From an uncultured Clostridia bacterium (GTDB lineage: Bacteria; Bacillota; Clostridia; Christensenellales; Borkfalkiaceae): a stretch of 64,000 nucleotides of DNA. Below the pieces are notes generated by a model, which worked only from the letters and a program-made list of their open reading frames with translations, was not told where the DNA came from and did not search any database. The first letter of the stretch is position 1; every line of letters starts with the position of its first letter. The stretch is taken from positions 19,422 to 83,421 of the forward strand of contig CALVRO010000005.1 of NCBI GenBank assembly GCA_944358655.1, read 5' to 3'. The position numbers and the translations under genes were made by a program. Shown here piece by piece: positions 27,479 to 36,941 of this stretch.

Positions 27479-28216
27479 ATGAAGAAGATGAGCGCCTTTG
27501 CGCTGTTTGCCGACAGCTTTCTGGCGGCGGCGTGCGCATTTATGATAACCTTCACGGCGGTAAGGTTTTACACAAAGGAGGGCGCGGCCTCGCTGATCTG
27601 CGGCGCGGCGGCCTTTATACTGTTCGGCGCGGCGGCCTTTGCAAGGCTGAGGCGCAAGCGGGGAAAGTTGGTGCGCTCGCGCGCGGAGAGCGCCAAAAAG
27701 AGGGCGCTGTTCGAGCACCTTAGCGGCATCTGTCCCGAGGCCGCGGCCGAGCTGCTGCTGCCCGCCCTTGGCGGAAAAATGGCCGAAGGAGGCATAGAGA
27801 GCGGAGATAAACTTTACTTTTTGAAGTTCACGCCCCGCCCCCTCTCGCCCAACGAGGTGTGCCGCGAGGCAACCTTTTCAACGCCGCTAAAAAAGATAAT
27901 ACTGTGCGGCGCGGCCGAGGAGCAGACGGCGGAATTTTGCCGCAGGTGCGGCGCCGAGCTGGCGCAGGGCGACGATGCCTACGAGGCGATTAAGACCTGT
28001 CCCTTCGATCCCCCGCCCAAAGCGCCGCGCACAAAGGGGCCGAAGGAGCTTTTGAGCCGCGCGTTCAGACGCTCGTCGGCGGGCAGATGGCTGAGGTGCG
28101 GGCTGTGGCTGACGACCTTCAGTTACTTTACGTTTTTTCCCGCATGGTACATAGCGGCGGGCGGGATAATGCTTGTACTGGCCGCCCTGTGCCTGATATT
28201 CGGAAAGAGAGATTGA
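27479..28216 (+). CDS. membrane protein of unknown function
   Basis: 245 residues. Two membrane helices near the N-terminus (about 8-30 and 36-55) and two near the C-terminus (about 195-240), with a soluble middle containing FCRRCGAEL, which could be part of a metal-binding site. The start at 27479 is chosen because the region upstream is the divergent promoter area; a weak AATAAT -10 lies 7 nt before it. It is on the opposite strand inside the obg-yhbY-nadD cluster, an unusual position. I do not recognise the family. Confidence 0.6.
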   Translation: MKKMSAFALFADSFLAAACAFMITFTAVRFYTKEGAASLICGAAAFILFGAAAFARLRRKRGKLVRSRAESAKKRALFEHLSGICPEAAAELLLPALGGKMAEGGIESGDKLYFLKFTPRPLSPNEVCREATFSTPLKKIILCGAAEEQTAEFCRRCGAELAQGDDAYEAIKTCPFDPPPKAPRTKGPKELLSRAFRRSSAGRWLRCGLWLTTFSYFTFFPAWYIAAGGIMLVLAALCLIFGKRD

Positions 28217-28232
28217 AAGCCCGTCTACAGCG

Positions 28233-28268
28233 CCTGCGGGGCGCGGAGCGCACGCGCTCCGCGCCCCG
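28233..28268. terminator. hairpin between convergent genes
   Basis: 16-bp stem TGCGGGGCGCGGAGCG/CGCTCCGCGCCCCGCA with loop CACG, between the membrane protein end and the yhbY end. TAATCTTTA follows on the plus strand. Confidence 0.65.
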
Positions 28269-28276
28269 CATAATCT

Positions 28277-28573
28277 TTAGTCGAGGGAAATGTGGTCGAA
28301 GTCCTTGCGGGGCGAGCGGCGGTAGATCACCGCCTTGCGGCCTATGACTATGACGCACTCGGCGCCCAGCCTCTCGGCCAGCTCGTGCCCGAGCGCCTTG
28401 GGATCGCCTTCGGCGTTGTCGAGGACGGACACCTTTATCAACTCGCGCGCGTCGAGGCAGTCGGAAAAGCTTTTGAGCATGTTGGGCCCTATGCCCTCCT
28501 TGCCTATCTGACCGATGGGCTGTATGTTGGCCGCGAGCGATTTTAATTTACTGCGTTGTTTGGATGTCAGCAT
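28277..28573 (-). CDS. yhbY: CRS1-YhbY RNA-binding protein, 50S assembly factor
   Basis: 98 residues, a single CRM domain that binds pre-50S particles. Signatures: LTSKQRSKLKSLAANIQPI at the N-terminus, IGKEGIGPNMLKSF (the GxxG loop, about 24-37), and VIVIGRKAVIYRRSPR near the end. AAAGGAACAAC precedes the ATG. It follows obg at 37 bases, the usual Firmicutes pairing. Confidence 0.94.
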   Translation of the reverse strand: MLTSKQRSKLKSLAANIQPIGQIGKEGIGPNMLKSFSDCLDARELIKVSVLDNAEGDPKALGHELAERLGAECVIVIGRKAVIYRRSPRKDFDHISLD

Positions 28574-28610
28574 GTTGTTCCTTTATATTTATATATAAGT
28601 AAGTTATAAA

Positions 28611-29894
28611 TCAGTTGACGAATTCGAATTCTACGTCGCCGACGACGACGGTGTCCTTCTCCTCCACGCCCATGGCCTTGAGGCGGGCGATGACCCCCTT
28701 TTCGCGCAGTATCTTCTGGAAATACGCCATAGAATCGGGGTCGTTTAAAGAGACGTTGCGGCAGAGCATGTCGACGAGCGTGCCCACGACTACATAGGCG
28801 CCGTTTTCGTCGACGAACACGTCGAAGTCGAGCGTGCCGCCCGTGCGGTAGGCAAAGCCCTCGTCGCCCTCCATGGGAGCCACGGGGGGAAGAGTTGACA
28901 GCCTTTCTATAATGCCCTTTATGAGCTCCTCGGTGCCGCCGCCGTTCATTGCGGTTATGGGGTAGATGTCGTAGTCGCCGCCGTAGGCCTTCCTGAAGCG
29001 GGCGACGTTTTCCTCGGCGCCGAAGATGTCGCACTTGTTGAGGGCGACTATCTGCGGGCGGGAGGCGAGCTCGGCGGAGTATTCCTTGAGCTCGGCGTTT
29101 ATCTTTTTGAAGTCCTCTACGGGATCCCTGCCCTCTACGCCCGAAACGTCCACCACATGCAGCAGCATGCGCGTGCGCTCGATATGCTTTAAAAAGTCGT
29201 GGCCGAGGCCTGCGCCCTGCGCCGCGCCCTCGATAAGCCCGGGTATATCGGCGGCGACGAAGGAATTTTCGTAATATTTTACCACCCCGAGATTGGGCGA
29301 AAGGGTGGTGAAGTGGTAGTTGGCTATCTTGGGCCGAGCGGCGGATATTTTGGAGAGCAGCGTCGATTTGCCCACGTTGGGGAAACCTATTATGCCGACG
29401 TCGGCTATGACTTTGAGCTCGAGCAGGACAATGTGCTCCTCGGTCTTTTCGCCCTTCTGGGCGAAGTTGGGGGCGTGGCGGCGGGCGGTGGTGAAGCGGA
29501 CGTTGCCCTTACCTCCCCTTCCGCCCTCGGCAAGAAGGCGGCTTTCGCCGTCGGTGAACATGTCGCAGATGAGCTGTTTGCTCTCGTAGTCGCGCACGAC
29601 GGTGCCGACGGGCACCTTTATTACGATATCCTCGCCGCCCTTGCCCGAGCACCTGTTGGTGCCGCCGCGCTCGCCGTTGCCGGCGACGTATTTGTTGGTA
29701 AAGCGGAAGGAGAGCAGGTCGTTCATAGACCTGTCGGCGAGCAGGTAGACGTCGCCGCCCTTGCCGCCGTCGCCGCCGTCGGGGCCGCACGCGGGCTTGC
29801 CCTTATAAGACTTGAAGGAGTTCATACCGTCGCCGCCGTCGCCGGCCTTGACGGTTATGCGCACCCTGTCGGTAAAAACGTTCTTATCTATCAT
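28611..29894 (-). CDS. obg: GTPase Obg (CgtA), ribosome assembly
   Basis: 427 residues. Glycine-rich Obg fold (about 5-158: GDGGDGMNSFK, GGDGGKGGDVYL), a GTPase domain with G1 GFPNVGKST, G3 DIPGLIEGA, and G4 NKCD, and a C-terminal OCT domain (about 345-427). Needed for 50S maturation and linked to the stringent response in other bacteria. ATG 29894 lies two bases after the Rho-like stop (TGA-T-ATG), so translation is coupled; the longer frame to 29942 overlaps rho and is rejected. Confidence 0.96.
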   Translation of the reverse strand: MIDKNVFTDRVRITVKAGDGGDGMNSFKSYKGKPACGPDGGDGGKGGDVYLLADRSMNDLLSFRFTNKYVAGNGERGGTNRCSGKGGEDIVIKVPVGTVVRDYESKQLICDMFTDGESRLLAEGGRGGKGNVRFTTARRHAPNFAQKGEKTEEHIVLLELKVIADVGIIGFPNVGKSTLLSKISAARPKIANYHFTTLSPNLGVVKYYENSFVAADIPGLIEGAAQGAGLGHDFLKHIERTRMLLHVVDVSGVEGRDPVEDFKKINAELKEYSAELASRPQIVALNKCDIFGAEENVARFRKAYGGDYDIYPITAMNGGGTEELIKGIIERLSTLPPVAPMEGDEGFAYRTGGTLDFDVFVDENGAYVVVGTLVDMLCRNVSLNDPDSMAYFQKILREKGVIARLKAMGVEEKDTVVVGDVEFEFVN

Positions 29895-29895
29895 A

Positions 29896-31287
29896 TCAAT
29901 CGTCCGAGGACTCGTCGACCAACCTTTTGCAGGCGTCGACAAACCCGTTTAAGTCGGCAGACGCGGCGCATGCCGCCACGCGCACGCTGCCGAGAGAGCA
30001 CTCGTCCACTCTCTCCCTGACTCGGGAGGCGACGGCCAGCTGCTCTGCCGAGAGCAGGTTCTCCTCTCCCATGGCGTAGGAGCCGGAGACGTCGATGACG
30101 GGCTTTCTGCGGCCGGGCGAGACGGGGAAGGGAAGTTCTATACGCATGTCGCACATGTCTATGAGTTCGCAGCGCATGGAGAAAAAGACGTCGACGGGGC
30201 AGTAGTCGTCGATGACGGCGAAGATGGTGACAGAAGCGCCCTCCTCGGTGTTGCGGGCGGCGCCGAACAGGCGCTTGGCGGCCATGACGACCTCGGGGTC
30301 GGTGAGTTCGTCGTCGCCGTCGGCCTCGGCAAAGGCGCGGGTGAGGCGGGAAAAGCCGTCGAATACGAGCACGGCGTCGCGGCCCTCTTCGGCCATGCGC
30401 TCGGCATGCTCGACGGCAAGTTTTGCGGCGCGGATGTGCGCGGAGGCGTCCTCGTCGAAGGAGGTGCACACCATGAGCGCGCCCGGAAGGGCGGCGCGGA
30501 GGGCGTTGAGCTCCTCGGGGCGCTCGTCGATGAGCGCGAGAATGAGGACGGCCTCGGGATGATTTTTGGCGACCGAAAGGGCGATATCCCTTATGAGCGC
30601 CGACTTGCCCGCCCCGCCGTGCGACACGATGAGGGCGCGGCGGCCGAACGCTGCGGGCGCGAAGAGGTCTATAGCGGCGCCGACGGCAGAGCCCTCGCCG
30701 CCGAGGAGCATGGGCCTTACAGGGTAGCAGGCGGTGAGGTCGGCAAACCGCGCGCGGGCGCGGCGGGGAGTTCCGCCGTTGACAGACGTCACTACAGAGG
30801 CCGACCAGCCCGCGTCGCCCGAAGTTCTGACGGCGGTGCAGGCGACGAGGTCGCCGGGGCGGAGGTCGAGCTCGCTCACGAAGGAGGAGCCGACGAACAC
30901 GTCGACCTCGCCCGAGCGCACGAACCAATAGCCCTTGCGGCTGTCGAGCAGGCCGACAAACTGCCTGCTTTCTTCCTTAGCCGCCGACTCTGCCGCCATT
31001 TCGACGGGCGCATGTCCATCCTCGGCGATGCCGGCGTGGTAGCGGCGGCACTCTTCTATCTCGGAGAGGAGCTGTTTGTTGAACTCCTCCGACTTGGGAG
31101 GAGCGCCGCGGTGGTTGAACTCTACGGGCTGAGCCATGCCCGTGGCAATGGCCATGATGTCGTCGATGAGCGCGTCCTTCTTTTTGACGGTGGGCTGGCT
31201 TACGCCGACGGCGCGGCCGAGCTGACGAAGGCCGTGTATGCCGCAGGCATTGAGTTTTTTGCGGAGCTTTTCGATTGTCTGTTTCAT
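29896..31287 (-). CDS. rho: divergent transcription termination factor Rho
   Basis: 463 residues. N-terminal Rho_N-like helices (LRQLGRAVGVSQPTVKKKDALID), an OB/cold-shock fold (GLLDSRKGYWFVRSG to LDLRPGDLVA) and a RecA-type ATPase: GGAGKSAL (Walker A), LIDERPEEL (with the catalytic Glu), SFDEDASAHI, VLVFDGFSRL (Walker B) and RLFGAARNTEEG. Two usual features are altered: the EEFKGTGN R/Q-loop segment reads CELIDMCDM, and the SGTRKEELL arginine-finger motif reads SGSYAMGEENLL, with no Arg. ATGA overlap with the MBL gene upstream. RNA-dependent helicase activity may be reduced or changed. Confidence 0.85.
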   Translation of the reverse strand: MKQTIEKLRKKLNACGIHGLRQLGRAVGVSQPTVKKKDALIDDIMAIATGMAQPVEFNHRGAPPKSEEFNKQLLSEIEECRRYHAGIAEDGHAPVEMAAESAAKEESRQFVGLLDSRKGYWFVRSGEVDVFVGSSFVSELDLRPGDLVACTAVRTSGDAGWSASVVTSVNGGTPRRARARFADLTACYPVRPMLLGGEGSAVGAAIDLFAPAAFGRRALIVSHGGAGKSALIRDIALSVAKNHPEAVLILALIDERPEELNALRAALPGALMVCTSFDEDASAHIRAAKLAVEHAERMAEEGRDAVLVFDGFSRLTRAFAEADGDDELTDPEVVMAAKRLFGAARNTEEGASVTIFAVIDDYCPVDVFFSMRCELIDMCDMRIELPFPVSPGRRKPVIDVSGSYAMGEENLLSAEQLAVASRVRERVDECSLGSVRVAACAASADLNGFVDACKRLVDESSDD

Positions 31288-31943
31288 TTTTCTTGCCTCT
31301 CCATAATTATTATAGTTGTCTGTTCGCCGTCGAGATCGTCGCGCGAGATGTCGATCTCGTCGCCGGCCTCGGCTATTACGACGTTGTGGCCGTCGAAACT
31401 GTCGATAAAGTCGTCCACCTTGTCGATATCGAGCTTGCAGCCCTTGGCGCGGTAGTGCATGGGGATGACTATGTCGGGCATTATTCTGTCGACATACTCC
31501 TTGGCCATGGCCGCGTCGATGGTGTAGTTGCCGCCCACGGGGATGAGCAGGACGTTGACGGGGAGTATCATCTCGATGAGGTCGGACGAACAGTCCTCGC
31601 CGAGGTCGCCGAGATGGCAGACGTCCAGCCCGTCCATGCGGAACTTGAAGATGATGTTCTCCCCCCTCTTCTTGCCGCGGCAGTTGTCGTGAAAGCTCAT
31701 GATAGAGCTAATGTCCACGCTGTCCTTCAAAACGTAGCCCGTTTCGCTGTCAAGCACAACGGGATGGCCCCCTACTTTTTCGACGCAGTCGTGGTCGTAG
31801 TGATGATGGGACACGGTCACCGCGTCGGCGCTGACTTTGGGCATGGCGTAGCCGACGCTGTCGTCATAGGGGTCGGTGACGACGCTGATGCCCGTGCTTT
31901 CGGTCAGCTTGAAGCAGGAATGTCCGAGATAATTGATTTTCAT
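31284..31943 (-). CDS. metallo-beta-lactamase fold hydrolase, UlaG-like
   Basis: 219 residues. Metal-binding motif SHHHYDHD (HxHxDH) near residue 45, with later ligands at GDLGED and IPMHYRAKG. The start MKINYLGHSCFKL is typical of the L_lactamase_3/UlaG-like Zn hydrolases. AAGGAAAAG precedes the ATG. The stop overlaps the rho start (ATGA). Substrate unknown. Confidence 0.9.
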   Translation of the reverse strand: MKINYLGHSCFKLTESTGISVVTDPYDDSVGYAMPKVSADAVTVSHHHYDHDCVEKVGGHPVVLDSETGYVLKDSVDISSIMSFHDNCRGKKRGENIIFKFRMDGLDVCHLGDLGEDCSSDLIEMILPVNVLLIPVGGNYTIDAAMAKEYVDRIMPDIVIPMHYRAKGCKLDIDKVDDFIDSFDGHNVVIAEAGDEIDISRDDLDGEQTTIIIMERQEK

Positions 31944-31958
31944 GTCTTTTCCTTGTAT

Positions 31959-32378
31959 TTATTTGCCGGACGAGTCGTCCGGATCTTTTCGCAATGTATT
32001 TTCGCCGATCAGGGCGCGCAGCGAAACGGTCACCCTTTCGCCGTCCTCGCCCGAGCGGTACTCTATGCGGGCCATAAAGCCGCGCTCTCTTATCAGACAG
32101 TCGAGGCGGTCGGTGAAAACGGGGTACCCGCCCGAAAGGCCGCCCTCGCCGAGGATGCAGGCCGTGCGCCGGCCGCAGACAAAGGACATGCGTATGTTTA
32201 CGGAGCCCTTCCTCGTCTGTTCGGCGCGCCCGTGCGAGTAGGTGAAGGCGCACTCGTCGCCTTCGAGAACGTAGTACGCTTCGACGCTGTCCTGAGCTGT
32301 TTCGACGCGCGCGGGGACTATGATGTCGCTCTTCCACCCCTCCCCGCGCGAGGTGATGGCCAGCCTGCACTCAGCCAC
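31959..32378 (-). CDS. DUF1934-like beta-barrel protein
   Basis: 139 residues from a GTG start at 32378, which overlaps the BI-1 stop codon (GTGGCTGA) and has GGGGCGAAG upstream. The spacing of conserved residues (AYYVLEGDECAFTYSHG, SVNIRMSF, GGYPVFTDRLDCLI, MARIEY) fits the DUF1934/YwiB group of small lipocalin-like proteins. A longer frame to 32513 lies inside the BI-1 gene and is rejected. Function unknown across the family. Confidence 0.7.
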   Translation of the reverse strand: MAECRLAITSRGEGWKSDIIVPARVETAQDSVEAYYVLEGDECAFTYSHGRAEQTRKGSVNIRMSFVCGRRTACILGEGGLSGGYPVFTDRLDCLIRERGFMARIEYRSGEDGERVTVSLRALIGENTLRKDPDDSSGK

Positions 32379-33045
32379 GGTTGCTTCGCCCCAATATGGC
32401 CAGCAGCCGCACGAAGAGGTTGACGAGGTCGAGATAGAGCCCGCAGGCGGAATCGACGGCGTTGTCGAGCGTCTTGGGGCGGTTCCTTGCAAAGGATATG
32501 TCGAATCCGACATAGCAGGAGAAAATGAGCACCACCACCCAATCTATCCACGTTGAGGCCACGCCCGAAAGCCCCGTGAACATGTTAATGATCGACCAGA
32601 TGAGGGCGACTATCAGGCAGACGGAGAGTATCTTCCATATGGAATAGAAGAAGTCGGGATAGAGCAGGGCGAGCAGCGCGAATATTACCGACATGAGCGC
32701 CGTGACGGTGAAAGCCGAGCGGATGACGCCGTAGGAATAGTAGGGCAGAGCCAGCGAGAGCACCGCGCCGATGGGCAGCACCACGAGGCAGTAACCTATG
32801 AAGCTCAGCACGGGGTTGCGGCTGAATACGTTGAGGCATATGCCTATGACCGCAAGGACAAAATAGGCCAGATAGAACGCTACGGGGTTCCATGTGGCGA
32901 AGTAGTCGGCGAGCAGCCATACCTCCAGCGCGTTTACGCCGAAGCCGAAGAGAAGCGTGAGCGCGACGACGAGATAGAAGGCCTTGTCGGAAATTATCTT
33001 TGCCTCGTCGGCGCTGTATCTGTTTTTAAAAATTGAAAGTGCCAT
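32371..33045 (-). CDS. Bax inhibitor-1 family membrane protein
   Basis: 224 residues with seven predicted membrane helices and the family's C-terminal signature (DNAVDSACGLYLDLVNLFVRLL). Bacterial members are calcium-leak or stress-linked membrane proteins; exact role unknown. No clear ribosome site before the ATG; a repeat island lies immediately upstream. First gene of the BI-1, DUF1934, MBL, rho, obg, yhbY run, all overlapping or closely spaced. Confidence 0.88.
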   Translation of the reverse strand: MALSIFKNRYSADEAKIISDKAFYLVVALTLLFGFGVNALEVWLLADYFATWNPVAFYLAYFVLAVIGICLNVFSRNPVLSFIGYCLVVLPIGAVLSLALPYYSYGVIRSAFTVTALMSVIFALLALLYPDFFYSIWKILSVCLIVALIWSIINMFTGLSGVASTWIDWVVVLIFSCYVGFDISFARNRPKTLDNAVDSACGLYLDLVNLFVRLLAILGRSNRG

Positions 33046-33124
33046 AGTAGTCAGTTGATTGCACGCTTTGCGTGCGTCAGATGAAAAGGCTTGCGTCTTT
33101 TAATTAAATGCCGCGGGCTGCGCA

Positions 33125-33415
33125 CGCCACCTCACCACCCACTTTGTCATGCCGAGCAGCGCGCCGATATGGTTGGGTGCAATATAAGCGAGAGCGCGCG
33201 TTGTCGAGGCATCTCAAAGCGTTAGCGACGAACAAGCTGCGGTGGAAGTGTATCTGAAAAGGAACCGAGGAGATTTCTCCGCGCGCTTCGCTTGGTCGAA
33301 ATGACATTCCTTTTTCCGGGGAGATTTCTCGGGTCGAAATGACAGGCTCTGTCCGAGGGAGCGGCGCTTACGCTTGCCCGAAATGACAACCTGTCTGTCA
33401 CGGGATGACGGGCGC
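33125..33415. repeat. repeat island 2
   Basis: The gene-free stretch 33046-33426 is largely dispersed repeat. Module A: TTGTCATGCCGAGCAGC to GAGGCATCTC (33148-33215). Module C: GTATCTGAAAAGG to CGAAATGACA (33248-33305), followed by two further shorter C ends (GGGAGATTTCTC...CGAAATGACA at about 33320-33343 and CGAAATGACA at 33379). Module B is absent. A 6-bp hairpin GCACGC-TTT-GCGTGC is at 33061-33075. Confidence 0.75.
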
Positions 33416-33426
33416 GGATGCGCTTG

Positions 33427-34281
33427 TCACTTCAAAAGCGTGGTGCGGATGCGCTCGCCCTGGAAGGAGTTGCTCTTGCCGTCCTCGAACCTCTCCCTCC
33501 CCGCGCGCAGCAGCGAGCGGAGCGCCTCGGCGTCTCCGCGCTCGATGGCGGCGGCCGTTTCGCAGAGGTGGGCGGCGAGCAATTTTATGTTGCCCGCAAG
33601 GTTGTCCGCGTTGGCGAGATAGAGCTCCGTCCATACGTTCTCGTCAACGCCGGCTATGCGCGTCATGTCCTGAAAACTGCCGCCCGTAAAGCCCAGGCAG
33701 CCGTCTATCTGCCCGTCCTTGACGTAGCAGTTGGAAACTATGTGCGCAAGCTGCGACGTGTAAGCTATCTTTTTGTCGTGCTCCTCCGCCGAACACTCGA
33801 CGAGGCGCAGAAAGCCCATATCCTTTACGAGGCCGACTATTGTTTCGTAGGCGCGCCCGTCCGTTCGGGCGTTGGAGGTAATTACCATGGAGGCCCTGTC
33901 GAAGAGGTCGGCGCAGGCGTTTTCAACGCCCGAAACCTCCTTTCCCGCCATGGGATGGGTGCCGACGTAGCAAAGATTTGGTCTGCGCGCGAGCACCTCG
34001 CGCTCGATAACGGCCTTTACTCCGCAGATGTCTGCCACGGCCGCGCCCCGCTTAAAGGGCGCCGTGCAGATATACTCCGTTGTCGCGCGGGGCGGCAGAG
34101 CGACGAATACGGCCTCGCACTCCGAAAGGTCGTCCGAGGCGCGGTCGATGACGCCGTGGGAGAGAGCGTATTCTATTGCCCCCGCCGAACGGTTTTTGCC
34201 TATAACAATGTGACCTGCGCGCCTTAACGCCAATGCGAGCGAGCCGCCTATCAGGCCCAGCCCTACTACTCCTACTACCAT
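33427..34281 (-). CDS. tyrA: prephenate dehydrogenase
   Basis: 284 residues. NAD-binding start MVVGVVGLGLIGGSLA, then GTHPMAGKEVSG and FTGGSFQDMTRIA, both standard in TyrA. Converts prephenate to 4-hydroxyphenylpyruvate for tyrosine synthesis. It stands alone here; no other aromatic pathway gene is in the window. ATG 34281 is chosen over the upstream methionine at 34353, because the promoter at 34322-34351 lies in that extension. No C-terminal ACT domain. Confidence 0.92.
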   Translation of the reverse strand: MVVGVVGLGLIGGSLALALRRAGHIVIGKNRSAGAIEYALSHGVIDRASDDLSECEAVFVALPPRATTEYICTAPFKRGAAVADICGVKAVIEREVLARRPNLCYVGTHPMAGKEVSGVENACADLFDRASMVITSNARTDGRAYETIVGLVKDMGFLRLVECSAEEHDKKIAYTSQLAHIVSNCYVKDGQIDGCLGFTGGSFQDMTRIAGVDENVWTELYLANADNLAGNIKLLAAHLCETAAAIERGDAEALRSLLRAGRERFEDGKSNSFQGERIRTTLLK

Positions 34282-34321
34282 ATCTTGCGCCTTTTTGAAC
34301 GGATACGTCCGATATTCAAAA

Positions 34322-34351
34322 ATATTATAACACAAGCGGGCAATTTTGTAC
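34322..34351 (-). promoter_or_regulatory. promoter of tyrA
   Basis: On the minus strand TTGTAC, 18 bases, then TATAAT at 34327-34322, about 40 bases before ATG 34281. Confidence 0.6.
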
Positions 34352-34432
34352 AATGTTTTTTAGATTAAATTTAGGTGAAAGAAAAAATTCCTTTTTAATG
34401 GCCGCACAGGCGGCGAAAAAGGCTTTAAACTA

Positions 34433-34461
34433 TTGACAACGCCGAGTTTATTATTTATAAT
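34433..34461 (+). promoter_or_regulatory. consensus promoter of pgk
   Basis: TTGACA (34433-34438), 17 bases, TATAAT (34456-34461): full match to consensus, as expected for a strongly expressed glycolytic gene. AAGGAG follows in the leader. Confidence 0.85.
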
Positions 34462-34506
34462 AAATACCGATAATAAAATATTTATTTTTAAGGAGTGACA
34501 TTTCTT

Positions 34507-35817
<1,311 letters not shown>

Positions 35818-35886
35818 TAGTCAAATAATTTACGCCCGATCCGACGGAGCAAACTTTGACAAAAAATAGAATTGTATTAAGCCTTG

Positions 35887-35919
35887 GCGGCGGCGGAAAC
35901 CTTGCGTTTCCGCCGCCGC
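35887..35919 (+). terminator. hairpin after pgk
   Basis: Perfect 14-bp stem GCGGCGGCGGAAAC/GTTTCCGCCGCCGC with loop CTTGC, 70 bases past the stop; no U-tract follows. Confidence 0.5.
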
Positions 35920-35996
35920 ATCCATATACCGGACGGAAATATTACGCGCAAACGCAAAAAAATTGCGCAAGGCCATTATATATCCGCCCTCTTTAA

Positions 35997-36025
35997 TTGA
36001 TTTTAGCCGAGGTGTGTGATATAAT
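35997..36025 (+). promoter_or_regulatory. promoter of tpiA
   Basis: TTGATT (35997-36002), 17 bases, TATAAT (36020-36025). CAGGAG follows before the ATG at 36062. Confidence 0.75.
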
Positions 36026-36061
36026 ATTGTTGTTAAATAATTTGAATTACAGGAGTTTATT

Positions 36062-36805
36062 ATGCGCAGACCTTTGATTGCAGGTAACTGGAAAATGAAC
36101 ATGACCGCCGAGAGCGGCGCCAAACTTATCGATCAGCTCAAGCCCCTTGTAAAGGACGCCAACTGCGACGTAGCGCTTTGCGTGCCCGCCATTCTCATCC
36201 CCGCCATGACCAAGGCGGCCGAGGGCAGCAACATAGCTATAGGCGCCGAAAACGTGCACTGGGCGGAGAGCGGAGCCTTTACGGGCGAAATTTCCTGCGC
36301 GCAGCTCAACGAGTACGGCGTTAAGTACGCCATTATAGGCCACAGCGAGAGAAGGCAGTACTTCGGCGAGACCGACGAGGGCGTAAACAAGCGTACGCTC
36401 GCCGCGCTTGCGAACGGCATTACCCCCATAGTATGCGTTGGCGAAACGCTTGAGGAACGCGAAGGCGGCGTTACGGAGAAGGTGATTTTCAAGCAGCTTA
36501 AGGACGGCCTTGCAGGAGTTGAGGACGTCACCAAAGTGGTCATCGCCTACGAGCCCGTATGGGCGATAGGCACCGGCCGCACCGCCACCGACGAGCAGGC
36601 CGAGGAGACCATAGCCTTTATAAGAAAGACCATAGGCGAGCTCTTCTGCCCCAAGTGCGCCGAAAAAGTCATCATTCAGTACGGCGGTTCGATGAACGCC
36701 AAAAACTGCAAAGGGCTTATGGCGCAGCCCGATATCGACGGCGGCCTGATAGGCGGAGCTTCGTTAAAGCTCGACTTTGCCACCATTGTAAATTACGATA
36801 AGTAA
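36062..36805 (+). CDS. tpiA: triosephosphate isomerase
   Basis: 247 residues, full length. N-terminal AGNWKMN (catalytic Lys), IIGHSERRQYFGE (catalytic His), AYEPVWAIGTG (catalytic Glu and flexible loop) and the phosphate-binding GGSMNAKN and GLIGGASL. Interconverts dihydroxyacetone phosphate and glyceraldehyde-3-phosphate. CAGGAG lies 8 nt before the ATG. Confidence 0.97.
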   Translation: MRRPLIAGNWKMNMTAESGAKLIDQLKPLVKDANCDVALCVPAILIPAMTKAAEGSNIAIGAENVHWAESGAFTGEISCAQLNEYGVKYAIIGHSERRQYFGETDEGVNKRTLAALANGITPIVCVGETLEEREGGVTEKVIFKQLKDGLAGVEDVTKVVIAYEPVWAIGTGRTATDEQAEETIAFIRKTIGELFCPKCAEKVIIQYGGSMNAKNCKGLMAQPDIDGGLIGGASLKLDFATIVNYDK

Positions 36806-36816
36806 AACCAAGGCGT

Positions 36817-36868
36817 CCCCGCCGCGCGGGGGCGCATATTTTTTGCACAGGCAAAAAATATGCGCCCC
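36817..36868 (+). terminator. nested hairpins after tpiA
   Basis: Two overlapping structures. CCCCGC-CGC-GCGGGG (about 36817-36831) is followed by GCGCATATTTTTT, a terminator form. A longer perfect 18-bp stem (36829-36846 with 36851-36868, GGGGCGCATATTTTTTGC and its complement) competes with it by using the U-run in its stem. Confidence 0.65.
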
Positions 36869-36875
36869 ATTTAAG

Positions 36876-36905
36876 TTGCTTAAGGCGGGCGTTTTGGGTT
36901 ATAAT
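36876..36905 (+). promoter_or_regulatory. promoter of gpmI
   Basis: TTGCTT (36876-36881), 18 bases, TATAAT (36900-36905). AAGAGG follows before the ATG at 36942. Confidence 0.7.
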
Positions 36906-36941
36906 ATATATGTAAAATAATTTTTCTTAAGAGGTATTTTT

